Assembly (NCBI RefSeq): GCF_003431825.1
Contig: NZ_CP020083.1
Location: forward strand, 682,001 to 746,000
Source of the DNA: Blastomonas fulva
GTDB taxonomy: Bacteria; Pseudomonadota; Alphaproteobacteria; Sphingomonadales; Sphingomonadaceae
DNA: 64,000 nucleotides
Direction of reading: 5' to 3'
Positions 38,164-46,951 of the stretch are shown here, in pieces. The first letter of the stretch is position 1, and the number at the start of each line of letters is the position of its first letter. Below the pieces are notes generated by a model. It saw only the letters and a list, made by a program, of their open reading frames with translations, had not been told where the DNA came from and did no database searches. The translations under genes and the position numbers were made by a program.

Positions 38164-38280
38164 GGATCAATCCCCCAATAATAGCAATAATGTTGCCGGA
38201 GTCGTAGCGTCCGGCGTCAGGAAAATGCGCGTGCCTCCATGCCGCCAGCTTGACGCCGGGGCAAGGCAAAAAGGCAAAAA

Positions 38281-38312
38281 GGCCGGTTGCCACGATAATG
38301 CGACAACCGGCC
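38281..38312 (-). terminator. Rho-independent terminator of the DUF1134 gene
   Basis: On the minus strand GGCCGGTTG (38312-38304) pairs with CAACCGGCC (38289-38281), followed by TTTTTGCCTTTTTGCC. It lies about 45 bases past the DUF1134 stop. Confidence 0.85.
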
Positions 38313-38356
38313 TTTCTTTGCCCATTTCTGGCAGTGCGACCCTGCGGGCTAAGTCA

Positions 38357-39145
38357 TCAGAACGGAACGAAATTTCGTTTGCGGGTGAACTTCATGTAGC
38401 CGGCGTTGATCCCCAGCCTGAGGCCCAGCCCCATGCGCACCGGGATCAGCACGACATCGCCGCGGCGCAGGTAGCTGGTGTGGAAACCGCCGACCAGATA
38501 GGCCGCGCCCTCGCCCGCGCCAAAGCGCTTGTAGAGGTCCTCGCTGTCATACAGGTTATAGACCAGCACGAAGGTGTTGCCGGCATTGGCGCCGGCGTCA
38601 AACCCGATCGACGGACCGGTCCAGTAGACCGGCCGCTCGCCCTCCACCTTGTGGTGCAGCGTACCCGAGCCATAGCGCAGCCCGACCACAAACGCGCCCG
38701 AAGCCTCGCGCCCGATGATATAGCCGTTGGGCTCGCCCTGCTTGCGCAGGATATCCTCGATCAGTCCGGCCAGGCCCTCGGCGCCCTTGCCGAACACGCC
38801 CTCGGCGGCGCCGATGAGGTCATCCTTCTGATAGCCGTTGTCGGCAGTTCCCGACTGCGCCTCGAAGCCCGGCTGGGTGTCCAGACCGGGCTGCGGCGCG
38901 CTGGCGGGCGGCGGCGCATAAACCTCGCCGCTGGCCGCGCCCGAATCGGGGGTGCCATAATCATAGCCCTGGTCGAGCGGCGCACTGGTTTCGGGCGCCC
39001 GCGGCGGTGCCAGGTCGGAATCGATCGCCTCGTTGGGATCGACGGTGGTGACTTGCGCATGGGCCATGCCGGCCACAGGCCCGCCCAGCGCCATGGCCAT
39101 CACCCCGGCAGCCGCCAGAATGTGCTTGAATAGCCCTGATCGCAT
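38357..39145 (-). CDS. DUF1134 family exported protein
   Basis: Protein of 262 residues with a signal peptide (HILAAAGVMAMALGGPVAGMAHA). A disordered Pro/Asp/Gly-rich segment (about 30-110) precedes the DUF1134 domain (about 110-262): VGLRYGSGTLHHKVEGERPV, WTGPSIGFDAGANAGNTFVL, SYLRRGDVVLIPVRMGLGLR. The family is related to EipA-type envelope proteins of alphaproteobacteria; its function here is not shown. The 295 bases between its ATG and tRNA-Ser hold no gene I can support. Confidence 0.85.
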   Translation of the reverse strand: MRSGLFKHILAAAGVMAMALGGPVAGMAHAQVTTVDPNEAIDSDLAPPRAPETSAPLDQGYDYGTPDSGAASGEVYAPPPASAPQPGLDTQPGFEAQSGTADNGYQKDDLIGAAEGVFGKGAEGLAGLIEDILRKQGEPNGYIIGREASGAFVVGLRYGSGTLHHKVEGERPVYWTGPSIGFDAGANAGNTFVLVYNLYDSEDLYKRFGAGEGAAYLVGGFHTSYLRRGDVVLIPVRMGLGLRLGINAGYMKFTRKRNFVPF

Positions 39146-39440
39146 AGATTTGCCTCCCGCTCATGCACTGGCTGACACGAATCCCGCATTTGTGCAGCGC
39201 GCACAATGAACCGGCGATGACCCGAGTCGATGGTGCGGCAGCCCGAGTCAAAAACACGCCAAATCGTGGAAAACCCGCGGCTTGCCTGCAGCCCGGGCGG
39301 CAAACTCGGGTCAATTGCAGGCGATCAACACATCTGCCAACTATCCGGTTGATCCCCGCCCAAGGCGCCGCTATAGCGCGCTCTGGCCAATCGACCGGCC
39401 CCAAGGCAGGGGCTTGCTCGCATTCAGATGCGTGCCATGC

Positions 39441-39533
39441 GGAGACGTGGGTGAGTGGCTGAAACCAACGGTTTGCTAAACCGTCGTGGGGGGATTACTC
39501 CCACCGAGGGTTCGAATCCCTCCGTCTCCGCCA
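39441..39533 (+). tRNA. tRNA-Ser (GCT)
   Basis: Class II tRNA of 93 bases including an encoded CCA. GGAGACG pairs with CGTCTCC, the anticodon loop TTTGCTAAA places GCT at 39475-39477, and a long variable arm (CGTGGGGGGATTACTCCCACCG in outline) follows. The accessory island begins just past its 3' end, which is a typical integration position. Confidence 0.97.
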
Positions 39534-39600
39534 CCGGCTACCCCTGCAATCCTGGTGAAACTGCCAATCTTGATCGAGAGCCGAGCCAGCCTTCCGTCAA

Positions 39601-40147
39601 ATGGTCCCTCAATTAGGGGCTGCTGGCATAGCAACCTCGTCGCCCTTTTGCCAAAGAGGACGTTCTTGCCAATCGAGTGTCAGTCCGCATTCGCTGTACG
39701 CCTGGAAGAAGCGGTTCGCCCGGAAAGCGTCTGGCGATACCCGTAAGGATGCCGAGATCGGGCTGTTGAAGCGTGATTTGGCCCGAGTGACCGAGGAGCG
39801 CGACATCCAAAAAAAAGCCACCGCGTACTTCGCCAGGGATGCAAAGTGAGATAGGCGTCTGTTGCCGAGCATCGTGACCAGTTCCAGGTTCGCTTGATGT
39901 GTCGTTGTTTGCGCATCCAGCCCAGTGGCTTCTATGCCTGGCAGAAGAGCCCTCGGAGCCAGCGGGCTTAAGACGATGCCCGGCAAACGGAGCTGATCCG
40001 TCAGGCCTGGAACGACAGCGGCAATTGCCGCGACAATGCCGTCGCCGAGACCTTCTTCTCGTCGCTCAAGCGCGAACGCAGCCGGCGCAGGACCTACAAA
40101 ACACGAGAGGAAGCCCGACAGGACGTGTTCGATTCCATCGAGATGTC
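39601..40147 (+). pseudogene. IS3-family transposase remnant (OrfA end and deleted OrfB)
   Basis: First frame (ends 39849): SLYAWKKRFAR, then DAEIGLLKRDLARVTEERDI and KKATAYFARDAK, the C-terminal half of an IS3-type OrfA. The second frame, overlapping it, reads VAEHRDQFQVRLMCRCLRIQ, PSGFYAWQKSPRSQRA, then TELIRQAWNDSG and directly NCRDNAVAETFFSSLKRE. OrfB therefore has in-frame stops at 39852 and 39969 and an internal deletion near 40022 that removed most of the integrase core, leaving only the last catalytic Glu region. No terminal inverted repeats found. Not functional. Confidence 0.85.
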
Positions 40148-40236
40148 CCCCCCTTCCGCGCAAACGGATCAGGAGTGGGATGCTGTCGCCCGTCGAAATT
40201 TAACGATAGCGGATTTTGAAAGCACAAGGCGCCTAG

Positions 40237-40350
40237 AAGACCAGGCGCTGTTCAACCATGTGCGGAAAGCTCAAAGACCGGCGCCGCATCCACACCCGTT
40301 ACGATCTATGCGCCCACACCTTCATGTCGGCCATCTGCAATGAGTCCTGA
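40237..40350 (+). pseudogene. IS5-family transposase C-terminal remnant
   Basis: In the frame ending at 40350 the sequence reads CGKLKDRRRIHTRYDLCAHT followed by FMSAIC, which is the well-conserved C-terminus of IS5-group transposases (FGKLKDWRRIHTRYDRCAHTF type). The rest of the element is missing. It lies 90 bases after the IS3 remnant, so two different elements have decayed at this boundary. Confidence 0.75.
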
Positions 40351-40513
40351 GCCTAGGGCCGTGACAGGAGACAAACACGGGCCGACCTCACGCCCCCGCG
40401 ACATTCAATCTCCCAGCCAGCGCGGGACGATACCCAGACGTGGAATTGTGGCGTTCAATGCCTGACAGTGTGGCCGGACCGGCACAGCCCAGCACCAGCT
40501 CTCGACACCACGA

Positions 40514-40549
40514 TTGACAAATCTCAAAAAATAATCTGATTATGTTATT
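40514..40549 (+). promoter_or_regulatory. Promoter with TetR-regulon operator (site 1) before the TonB receptor
   Basis: A consensus -35 hexamer TTGACA at 40514-40519 is followed 17-18 bases later by an AT-rich -10 (TGATTA/GATTAT). The operator occupies 40525-40549: right arm ATTATGTTATT matches the consensus at 10 of 11 positions and left arm at 9 of 11, spacer CTG. The operator covers the -10 and most of the spacer, so a bound TetR protein would repress. Confidence 0.75.
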
Positions 40550-40590
40550 GTCGCGGCCACGGGGAGCGCTGCTGCAATAGGGAGGGTGAT

Positions 40591-42768
40591 GTGACCAGAT
40601 CAGGATTGATGTCGAGTGCAGCAGCGGTGTTCATGGCCGTGAGCCCGGGAGTGGTCGCCGCGCAGGATGATATCGCCTCGGACGAAAGCACCGAGAGCCG
40701 CGCCACCACCGGCGAGATCATCGTCACTGCCCGCAAGCGCGAGGAGCGTCTGGTTGATGTGCCCGGCCCAATCACCGCGCTTTCGCCCAGCCAGATCACC
40801 GACGCCCGCTTGCAGGAGCCGCGCGATCTGCTGCTGCAGGTGCCGGGGGCCTTCCTTGTCGAAAACAACGCCGGGACCGCGCGCGACATCTCTATCCGCG
40901 GGGTCGGGACACCGACGCTCTTCGCGGAGCCGGGCGTCGCAATGTATGTCGACGAAATCTATTCGAGCGGCTTCATCAGCTTCCCCACCCAGTTCTACGA
41001 TTTGGAACGGGTCGAAGTACTGCGCGGGCCGCAGGGCGCGCTGTATGGCCGCAATGCGGTCGGCGGGGCGGTCAATGTCATCTCAAAGCGGCCGACCGGC
41101 GAATTTGCGGGACTGGTGCGCGGTACGCTTGCCCGCTACGACCGGCGGGAGATCGAGGCGATGGCCAACCTCCCCGTGAGCGACAGCTTCGGGGTGCGCT
41201 TCTCGGGCCTATACATCGATCAGGATAAGGGAGAGTATCTCAACACCGTCACCAACGAGTTCATCGACCGGCAGGATTCGATCAGCGGCAGGGTGGTAGC
41301 GCGCTTTGCTCCGGCAGGCGGGTTCAGCGCAACCCTTACCTATGAGCATACCGATGCCGACACGCCCGGTACCGCCCTGTTCTTCCGCGACGCGGGCGAA
41401 ACGCGCCGCACCATCCGCCGCGACACGCAACCGCGCAACAGCTATAATGTCGACCGGCTCGCCGCAGAGCTTGCCTATGAAAGCGAAACCGCAGGCACCT
41501 TCACGCTGATTGCAGGCGGGCGCGACTACAAGCTGCGTGGTGTGGAAGACACCGATCTTTCGGCCAACATCATCCCCAACCTGGCCACCGGCGACCTCGG
41601 CCAGCAGGTTACCACCCGGTTCAACCGGGTCGAAAGCCGCAATGTCGAATTGCGCTGGCTCTCGCCGCAATGGGGCGCGGTCTCGGTGCTCGCCGGGATC
41701 ACCTATCTCGACGAGAGTGCGACGGGAGACATCGCCACGGATCTCGTCAGCATCCGCACCTTTCTTGGCGGCGGAACGGTACCCTTCGTGCTTGGCATCG
41801 CCAATGATCAGTCGCTCGAATCCTGGGCCGGGTTCATAGAGGCCGATATCGCGCTGGCCGACGACATCAGCCTGATCGCTAGCGCGCGCTACACCGATGA
41901 TACCAAGCGGGTGAACTTCGCCTTCAACCCCACGCCAGCGCTCGCAGGGTTCGGGCTGGTGCCGCAAACCGCCAACCTGACGCGCGGGTTCAACCGCTTC
42001 ACGCCGGGGGTGACCCTGTCGTGGACGCCGGGCGATGCCAATATCTACGCCAAGATCCAGACCGGCTTCCGCGCAGGGGGCTTCAACTTCAACGTCGCCA
42101 ATGCGGCTAACCTCGAATACGGGCAGGAGACCTCGGTCAATTACGAGATCGGGGCCAAGACCACGCTGCTGGACGGCAAGGCGCTGATCGGGGTATCGGC
42201 CTATCTGCTGACGCAGGACGATGTGCTGGTGCCGTTTTTCGATTTTACCGCCGCACCAGGGCTTCAAGGCTTCCTCGACAACGCCGGCAAGGCCAAGACC
42301 TGGGGGATCGAGCTGGAAGGTTCGGTCACGCCGATCGAAGGCGTGACGCTGGGCGGCAGCCTGGGCTGGATGAACCCCGAATTCACCAGCGGCACCTTCA
42401 TCCGGGGGCTGGGTACGGTCACGCCGCTCGACGGATTGCAACTGCCTGCAACGCGCGAATGGAGCTTTTCGCTTAACGCCGAGGTGCGCCGTCCACTGAC
42501 CGACAGCATCGATGTGATCGCCAATGCGGCCTATTCGAACCGCTCAGGCGGGTTTCAGGATGTCGCCAATGCCTTCCGGATCGGTCAGATCGATCTGCTG
42601 AACCTGTCGGCGGGACTCGATTTCGGAGTCTTCGACGTGCTGGCCTTCGTCCAGAACGCTGGCAACAACCGCTTCGACATCGCGTTCGGCGGCAATCGCA
42701 ACGGCACGTCGGGCGTCACCCAGGCGCCCGGGGCAACCTACGGGGTCTCGGCGCGGGTCAATTTCTGA
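40591..42768 (+). CDS. TonB-dependent outer membrane receptor of the peptide island
   Basis: Receptor of 725 residues with a signal peptide (SAAAVFMAVSPGVVAA). A TonB-box-like GEIIVTARKRE precedes the plug (about 45-160: TARDISIRGVGTPTLFAEPG, LERVEVLRGPQGALYGRNAV) and the barrel ends GATYGVSARVNF. Start GTG at 40591 has a strong AGGGAGGGTGAT site. It points towards the eight-gene operon and converges with it (21 bases between stops). Together with the ABC transporter it gives a full route across both membranes, so its likely ligand is the peptide degraded by the neighbours; this is inference. Confidence 0.92.
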   Translation: MTRSGLMSSAAAVFMAVSPGVVAAQDDIASDESTESRATTGEIIVTARKREERLVDVPGPITALSPSQITDARLQEPRDLLLQVPGAFLVENNAGTARDISIRGVGTPTLFAEPGVAMYVDEIYSSGFISFPTQFYDLERVEVLRGPQGALYGRNAVGGAVNVISKRPTGEFAGLVRGTLARYDRREIEAMANLPVSDSFGVRFSGLYIDQDKGEYLNTVTNEFIDRQDSISGRVVARFAPAGGFSATLTYEHTDADTPGTALFFRDAGETRRTIRRDTQPRNSYNVDRLAAELAYESETAGTFTLIAGGRDYKLRGVEDTDLSANIIPNLATGDLGQQVTTRFNRVESRNVELRWLSPQWGAVSVLAGITYLDESATGDIATDLVSIRTFLGGGTVPFVLGIANDQSLESWAGFIEADIALADDISLIASARYTDDTKRVNFAFNPTPALAGFGLVPQTANLTRGFNRFTPGVTLSWTPGDANIYAKIQTGFRAGGFNFNVANAANLEYGQETSVNYEIGAKTTLLDGKALIGVSAYLLTQDDVLVPFFDFTAAPGLQGFLDNAGKAKTWGIELEGSVTPIEGVTLGGSLGWMNPEFTSGTFIRGLGTVTPLDGLQLPATREWSFSLNAEVRRPLTDSIDVIANAAYSNRSGGFQDVANAFRIGQIDLLNLSAGLDFGVFDVLAFVQNAGNNRFDIAFGGNRNGTSGVTQAPGATYGVSARVNF

Positions 42769-42789
42769 AGCATCGCATTGGCGCCGGGT

Positions 42790-43758
42790 TCAACCGGCTC
42801 CGGTCAGCCGCGCCAGCTCGGCGATTATCGGGCGGCACAGTTGCTCGTCATTCCAGCGATGCCCTGCGGCGGGCACGATATGGAGCCGTGCATCAGACCA
42901 GGCCTGCGCCAGATCCCATGCGCTTTGCGGCGGCGTGCACATGTCGGACCGTCCGGCGATAATCGCACCGGGGATTCCCGCCAGCCTTGCTGCATCACGC
43001 AGCAGTTGATCGGGCGCGAGGAAATAGTCATGCGCCTCGTAATGCGCGAAAATCCGCGCTGATCGCACCGCACCGTCTGTGATTTCGGCGAAATCCTCCC
43101 CCGGCGCAACAGGCCACAGGTCGAGCGTCTGGCCCTCGGCCATCATAAGCACATGGGCCGCCTCGCGGTGAATAGCTGGATCAGGATCACGGATACGGCG
43201 CAGAAACGCCCCGCGCGGATCGCTGCGCTCGGATGCGGGGAGCCATGCATCACGCGCGGCGAAGACCTCAGGGAATACATGGCCTGCCCCATGCCACCAC
43301 CACCACTGGTCAAACGGCCGCGCGAGATAGACCCCGCTGACCACCAGCCCAGCGACGCGCTGCGGATGCGCCTGGGCATAGGCGAGCGCGAGAGTCGAGC
43401 CCCATGATCCGCCGAGCACGATCCAGCGCGCGAACCCCAGATGCGCGCGCAGCCGCTCCATATCCGTGACCAGGTCAGGCGTGGTGTTGCGATCAAGCGC
43501 GCCCGCGGGCAGCGACTGGCCGCAACCGCGCTGATCGAAAAACACCCCTTGCTGGCGGTCTGGATCGATCAGGCGGCGGTAATAGGGCCGGATCGCACCG
43601 CCCGGTCCGCCATGCACCACCACCACCGGCACGCCAGCGGGGTCGCCCGTCAACTCCCACCAAATCTGATGCCCGTCTCCGCAATCGAGATGGCCCGATA
43701 CACGCGGGGCTGCGACCGGCGGAAAGAAAGCTGTGTCCTGTCGAAGCGGCCAGTTCAT
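42790..43758 (-). CDS. pip: Proline iminopeptidase (S33)
   Basis: Alpha/beta hydrolase of 322 residues that removes N-terminal proline from peptides. Family landmarks: VVHGGPGGAIRPYYRRLIDP, VFFDQRGCGQS, nucleophile Ser118 in GGSWGSTLALAYAQ, VSGVYLARPFDQWWWWHGAG and the C-terminal GRSDMCTPPQSA (Asp) and AAGHRWNDE (His). No signal peptide, so cytoplasmic. Last gene of the operon; its ATG overlaps the stop of the binding-protein gene (ATGA). Its presence suggests the imported peptide contains proline. Confidence 0.92.
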   Translation of the reverse strand: MNWPLRQDTAFFPPVAAPRVSGHLDCGDGHQIWWELTGDPAGVPVVVVHGGPGGAIRPYYRRLIDPDRQQGVFFDQRGCGQSLPAGALDRNTTPDLVTDMERLRAHLGFARWIVLGGSWGSTLALAYAQAHPQRVAGLVVSGVYLARPFDQWWWWHGAGHVFPEVFAARDAWLPASERSDPRGAFLRRIRDPDPAIHREAAHVLMMAEGQTLDLWPVAPGEDFAEITDGAVRSARIFAHYEAHDYFLAPDQLLRDAARLAGIPGAIIAGRSDMCTPPQSAWDLAQAWSDARLHIVPAAGHRWNDEQLCRPIIAELARLTGAG

Positions 43759-45311
43759 CGGGCGGGTGCCTTTCGGGTCAGCGCCGCCAGCGGCAACGCG
43801 AAGCTTTGATAGGGGTCGATGCGCACGTCCGAAAGGTCCGCGCGGTAGGCTATGATCGGGTTCGCGCCGAAGATCATCACCAGCGGGCGATCTGCGCGCA
43901 GCCGGGCATCGATCTGCCGAAGGATCGCCGCGCGGACATCAGACGAAGGGGTAGCCGCCGCCTCCAGCAACCAGCGATCGACCTGCGGGTCGGCATAGCC
44001 GGACACATTGGTCCCGTTCGCCCGCGCTCGGCCCGAGACGAGCGCTTCGAGCATCGCGGTCGCCTCGGGCGAATCCAGTGTCCAGGAATCGTAGACCAGA
44101 TCGAACTCGCCCGCCTGTGCCAGCGCCGCCATCGCCCCGGGTTGCCGGCGCTCGATCACGACGTTGATACCGGCGCCAGCAAGGTTGGACTGTATGAACT
44201 CCGCCACCGGCCCCAGCATAGACACCATCAGCCGCAGCGGTTCGCCCTTGTATCCCGCCGCCGCCATCTCGGCTCGGGCTGCGGCGAGATCGCGCTGCGG
44301 CGGCGGCTCGGCAGGGTCAAACCCGGTCGAACCGGGCGGGATGTAGCCCGGAATTTGCACCGCATTGCCCTTCAGCACCCGCACCCTGAGCGCCTCGTAA
44401 TCGAGCGCATGCGCAATTGCGCGGCGTAGGTGGATATTCGCCAGCGGGCCTTTGCGGGTATTGAGCGTCAGGAAAGATTGCGACGGCCCGCCCGCAATGC
44501 TGGTCACAGCAACGCCCTCCAGTCCGCGGTAGCGCGCGGTGAAGGCCGCCGGGACCGCGACGGTCAGGTCGACGTCGCCGCGTTCGAGCAGCAGGCGGCG
44601 CACGCCTTCATCGGGCAACGCCACGAACCGCGCGCGGGTGAACTGGCGCGGCTGCGTTGCGGCGCGTTGGTTTGCGGCGAGTGTCACGCTCTCGCCTGCT
44701 CGCAGATCGGCGAGCGCATAAGGACCCGAGCCCGCGCTGTGCGATGACAGCCACAGCCGCGCATCGGCGTCTGTGTCACCCGCCCCGGCCAGCGCCGCCT
44801 TGCGGTTGATAACCGAGGTTGCCGGATGGGCGAGCAGGTGCAGCGCCAGCGCGTGCGGCCGCTTGAGGGTCAGGGTCAGCGAGCGCTCCCCCGTCGCCTC
44901 GGCCCGCTCCAGCCATTCAAGGAAATAGGCCGAGCTGAGCCCAAGTCGCCTGACCCGTTCGAGCGACCAGACGACATCACCGGCGGTAATGGGCGAGCCG
45001 TCGGCGAAGATGCGGTCTTCCTTCAGCACGATGTCGATCCGCAGGCCGTCTGCCGAAACCTGCCAGTTCTGGGCGAGTTCGCCCTCGATTTCGGGCTGGG
45101 CGGTGCCGGAGCGGAAGCGCAGGAGCTGATCGTAGAGCTGGTCAACGATTGGCAGGCCGGTGCCGGTTGCGCCCTGCGCCGGATCGAGCGACTGCGGCGG
45201 GAAGGCGGTGGCGACCACGACGGTTCGCGTGCGTTCCTCCGGATCGGGCTCTGGAATGCAGCCCGCCAGCGTCAGCAGCAACCAGGCCAGCACGAGCGCG
45301 CGAGCGATCAT
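43755..45311 (-). CDS. Peptide ABC transporter substrate-binding lipoprotein (SBP_bac_5)
   Basis: Protein of 518 residues of the DppA/OppA binding-protein family, anchored through Cys18 (lipobox LAGC). It has the family segments PQSLDPAQGATGTGLPIVDQ, ELAQNWQVSADGLRIDIVLK, ITAGDVVWSLER and, near residue 300, NIHLRRAIAHALDYEALRVR. It should bind the substrate in the periplasm and deliver it to the permeases encoded in the same operon. The ATG at 45311 begins with the lipoprotein signal and overlaps the D-aminopeptidase stop. Confidence 0.92.
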   Translation of the reverse strand: MIARALVLAWLLLTLAGCIPEPDPEERTRTVVVATAFPPQSLDPAQGATGTGLPIVDQLYDQLLRFRSGTAQPEIEGELAQNWQVSADGLRIDIVLKEDRIFADGSPITAGDVVWSLERVRRLGLSSAYFLEWLERAEATGERSLTLTLKRPHALALHLLAHPATSVINRKAALAGAGDTDADARLWLSSHSAGSGPYALADLRAGESVTLAANQRAATQPRQFTRARFVALPDEGVRRLLLERGDVDLTVAVPAAFTARYRGLEGVAVTSIAGGPSQSFLTLNTRKGPLANIHLRRAIAHALDYEALRVRVLKGNAVQIPGYIPPGSTGFDPAEPPPQRDLAAARAEMAAAGYKGEPLRLMVSMLGPVAEFIQSNLAGAGINVVIERRQPGAMAALAQAGEFDLVYDSWTLDSPEATAMLEALVSGRARANGTNVSGYADPQVDRWLLEAAATPSSDVRAAILRQIDARLRADRPLVMIFGANPIIAYRADLSDVRIDPYQSFALPLAALTRKAPAR

Positions 45312-46951
45312 GGCGCGTCTCCGATGAGGAGCTGGGGTGCGGCCTGCCCTATCGCGCGCCATGCTTCGCCAGCGTCCGGGGCGACCCGATCAAGTGAGAT
45401 ACGCAGCAAGCGCAGGAAGCCGAAGGTTACACCTGCAACCGCGCCGCTTTCATCCAGCTCGAAGCGCAGGTGCACTTCGCTGGGCGCACCATCGGGCATG
45501 TGACAACGGAACAGCACGCCGCTCACCGGCACCAGCGGCCAGCCTTTGCCGCCTGGCCAGACTGGGCCGGTGAGCACCCTTAGACCGCCCTTGCCATCGT
45601 CCTTGATCGTCACCGGATGGGGCAGGCTGGCGCAGGCATAGGTCCCAGTGACTGCCAGGGACGAAAGCGCGGAAGGCGCGTCCACCCGGCCGAAGGTGAC
45701 CGCGTGATTGCCTTCCCACCGCTTCAGTTCGGCCGGGGGGGCGGCCGTATCGGCTACGTCGATCATAAACGGCTCGACGCCGAGCGTCCGGCGGAACAGA
45801 CCGTCTGCCCCGCGCGGCATCCGGCGCCCATCGACCGCGATTTCGCCGCGGCTCCCACTGACGCTCAGCGAGGCGATCGCCTCGGCACTGGCATAGGTCG
45901 CCTCCCACAGCGGCGGGGGGGCCGGGCCAAGCAAGGCGGGCGTCGCCCCCGGATCGGGCGGCAGGCCGAGCGCGGTCACCAGTATCTCGCGCGCGCGTTC
46001 GTACGCATTGGCGTCGGCCCGGTTGGCCAGGATGATGACGGCAACATCCTTCTCCGGGGCGTACAGATAGTCGCTAGCCCATCCCGAATGCCCGCCCGCA
46101 TGGCCGATCACGGGCACGCCGCTCAGCGACTGGCGTACAAAACCCTGGGCATAGCCGCTTGGCGAGCCATCATCATGCCTGACCGCGCCCGCCAGCCTCG
46201 CCCGCCAGTCATGGGGATTGCCGCGCAACCAGCGGTGCCATGCGATCAAGTCGATAAGCGAGGCGATCACCCCGCCGGGTGCTGCCTCTACCGCCGCAGG
46301 ATCGGCCGGAGTGAAACCCTCTCCCGCTTTCGCATATGCGATCGCGGTGGCGGGCAGGCGATGGGCAAGGCCATCATCCAGCACCGCGCTTGCCATTCCC
46401 GCCGGATCGAACACATGCCGCTGCATCAGGCGCGCGAGTGGCTCACCCGTTGCCCGCTCCGCGGCCAGATGCAGCAGCACGGTGTTGGCATTGGCATAGA
46501 GCGTCCGCTCGCCGGGGCGGAAGTTGAGCATTCGCTGGGCCAGCAACAGCGCCATCAAGGCCTGCGAATGCTCGGCCAGCCGCGCCGCATCTCCCAGCCC
46601 GAGCCACACCAGCGGGTAGGTTTCGGGAACGCCGCTTTTCATCGCCAGCATCTGGCCAAGCGTTGGATCTGCCCCGAACCGATGTTCGGGCACGTGCCGG
46701 GAGAGCGGATCGCTGAGCGCCAGCCGCCCCTCATCCTCCAGCGCGGCCAGTGTCAGCGCGACCATCGGCTTGGTGATCGAAGCGATCCGCATCCGGGTTG
46801 CGGCCGTCAGCGGTGTTGCAGTGTCAAGCCGGGCGAGGCCGAAGCACCTCTGCCATGCCACCTCTTCGCCTTCGAGCAGCGCGGCCACACAGCCCGGCGC
46901 GGCGCCAAAGTCCTGGCCGGCAAACAGGTGATCCAGCGCCGCCGCGTTCAC
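45308..46951 (-). CDS. D-aminopeptidase of the S12 DAP type
   Basis: Penicillin-recognising serine hydrolase of 547 residues. The catalytic set is Ser58-xx-Lys61 (SITKP), Tyr152 (YANAN) and His284 (HAGGHSG). As I recall, the D-aminopeptidase DAP of Ochrobactrum anthropi uses Ser62, Lys65, Tyr153 and His287, with two C-terminal beta-barrel domains and a total of about 520 residues. Here the positions and the roughly 200-residue C-terminal extension agree closely. No signal peptide, so cytoplasmic, consistent with removal of N-terminal D-residues after import. GTG start overlaps the upstream ATPase stop. A generic class C beta-lactamase-like esterase is the alternative. Confidence 0.75.
   Translation of the reverse strand: MNAAALDHLFAGQDFGAAPGCVAALLEGEEVAWQRCFGLARLDTATPLTAATRMRIASITKPMVALTLAALEDEGRLALSDPLSRHVPEHRFGADPTLGQMLAMKSGVPETYPLVWLGLGDAARLAEHSQALMALLLAQRMLNFRPGERTLYANANTVLLHLAAERATGEPLARLMQRHVFDPAGMASAVLDDGLAHRLPATAIAYAKAGEGFTPADPAAVEAAPGGVIASLIDLIAWHRWLRGNPHDWRARLAGAVRHDDGSPSGYAQGFVRQSLSGVPVIGHAGGHSGWASDYLYAPEKDVAVIILANRADANAYERAREILVTALGLPPDPGATPALLGPAPPPLWEATYASAEAIASLSVSGSRGEIAVDGRRMPRGADGLFRRTLGVEPFMIDVADTAAPPAELKRWEGNHAVTFGRVDAPSALSSLAVTGTYACASLPHPVTIKDDGKGGLRVLTGPVWPGGKGWPLVPVSGVLFRCHMPDGAPSEVHLRFELDESGAVAGVTFGFLRLLRISLDRVAPDAGEAWRAIGQAAPQLLIGDAP

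Noticed and set aside
39601..40350. Active insertion sequence
   Set aside because: The IS3 frame has two stops and an internal deletion, the IS5 frame is only a tail, and no terminal inverted repeats or target duplications are visible.
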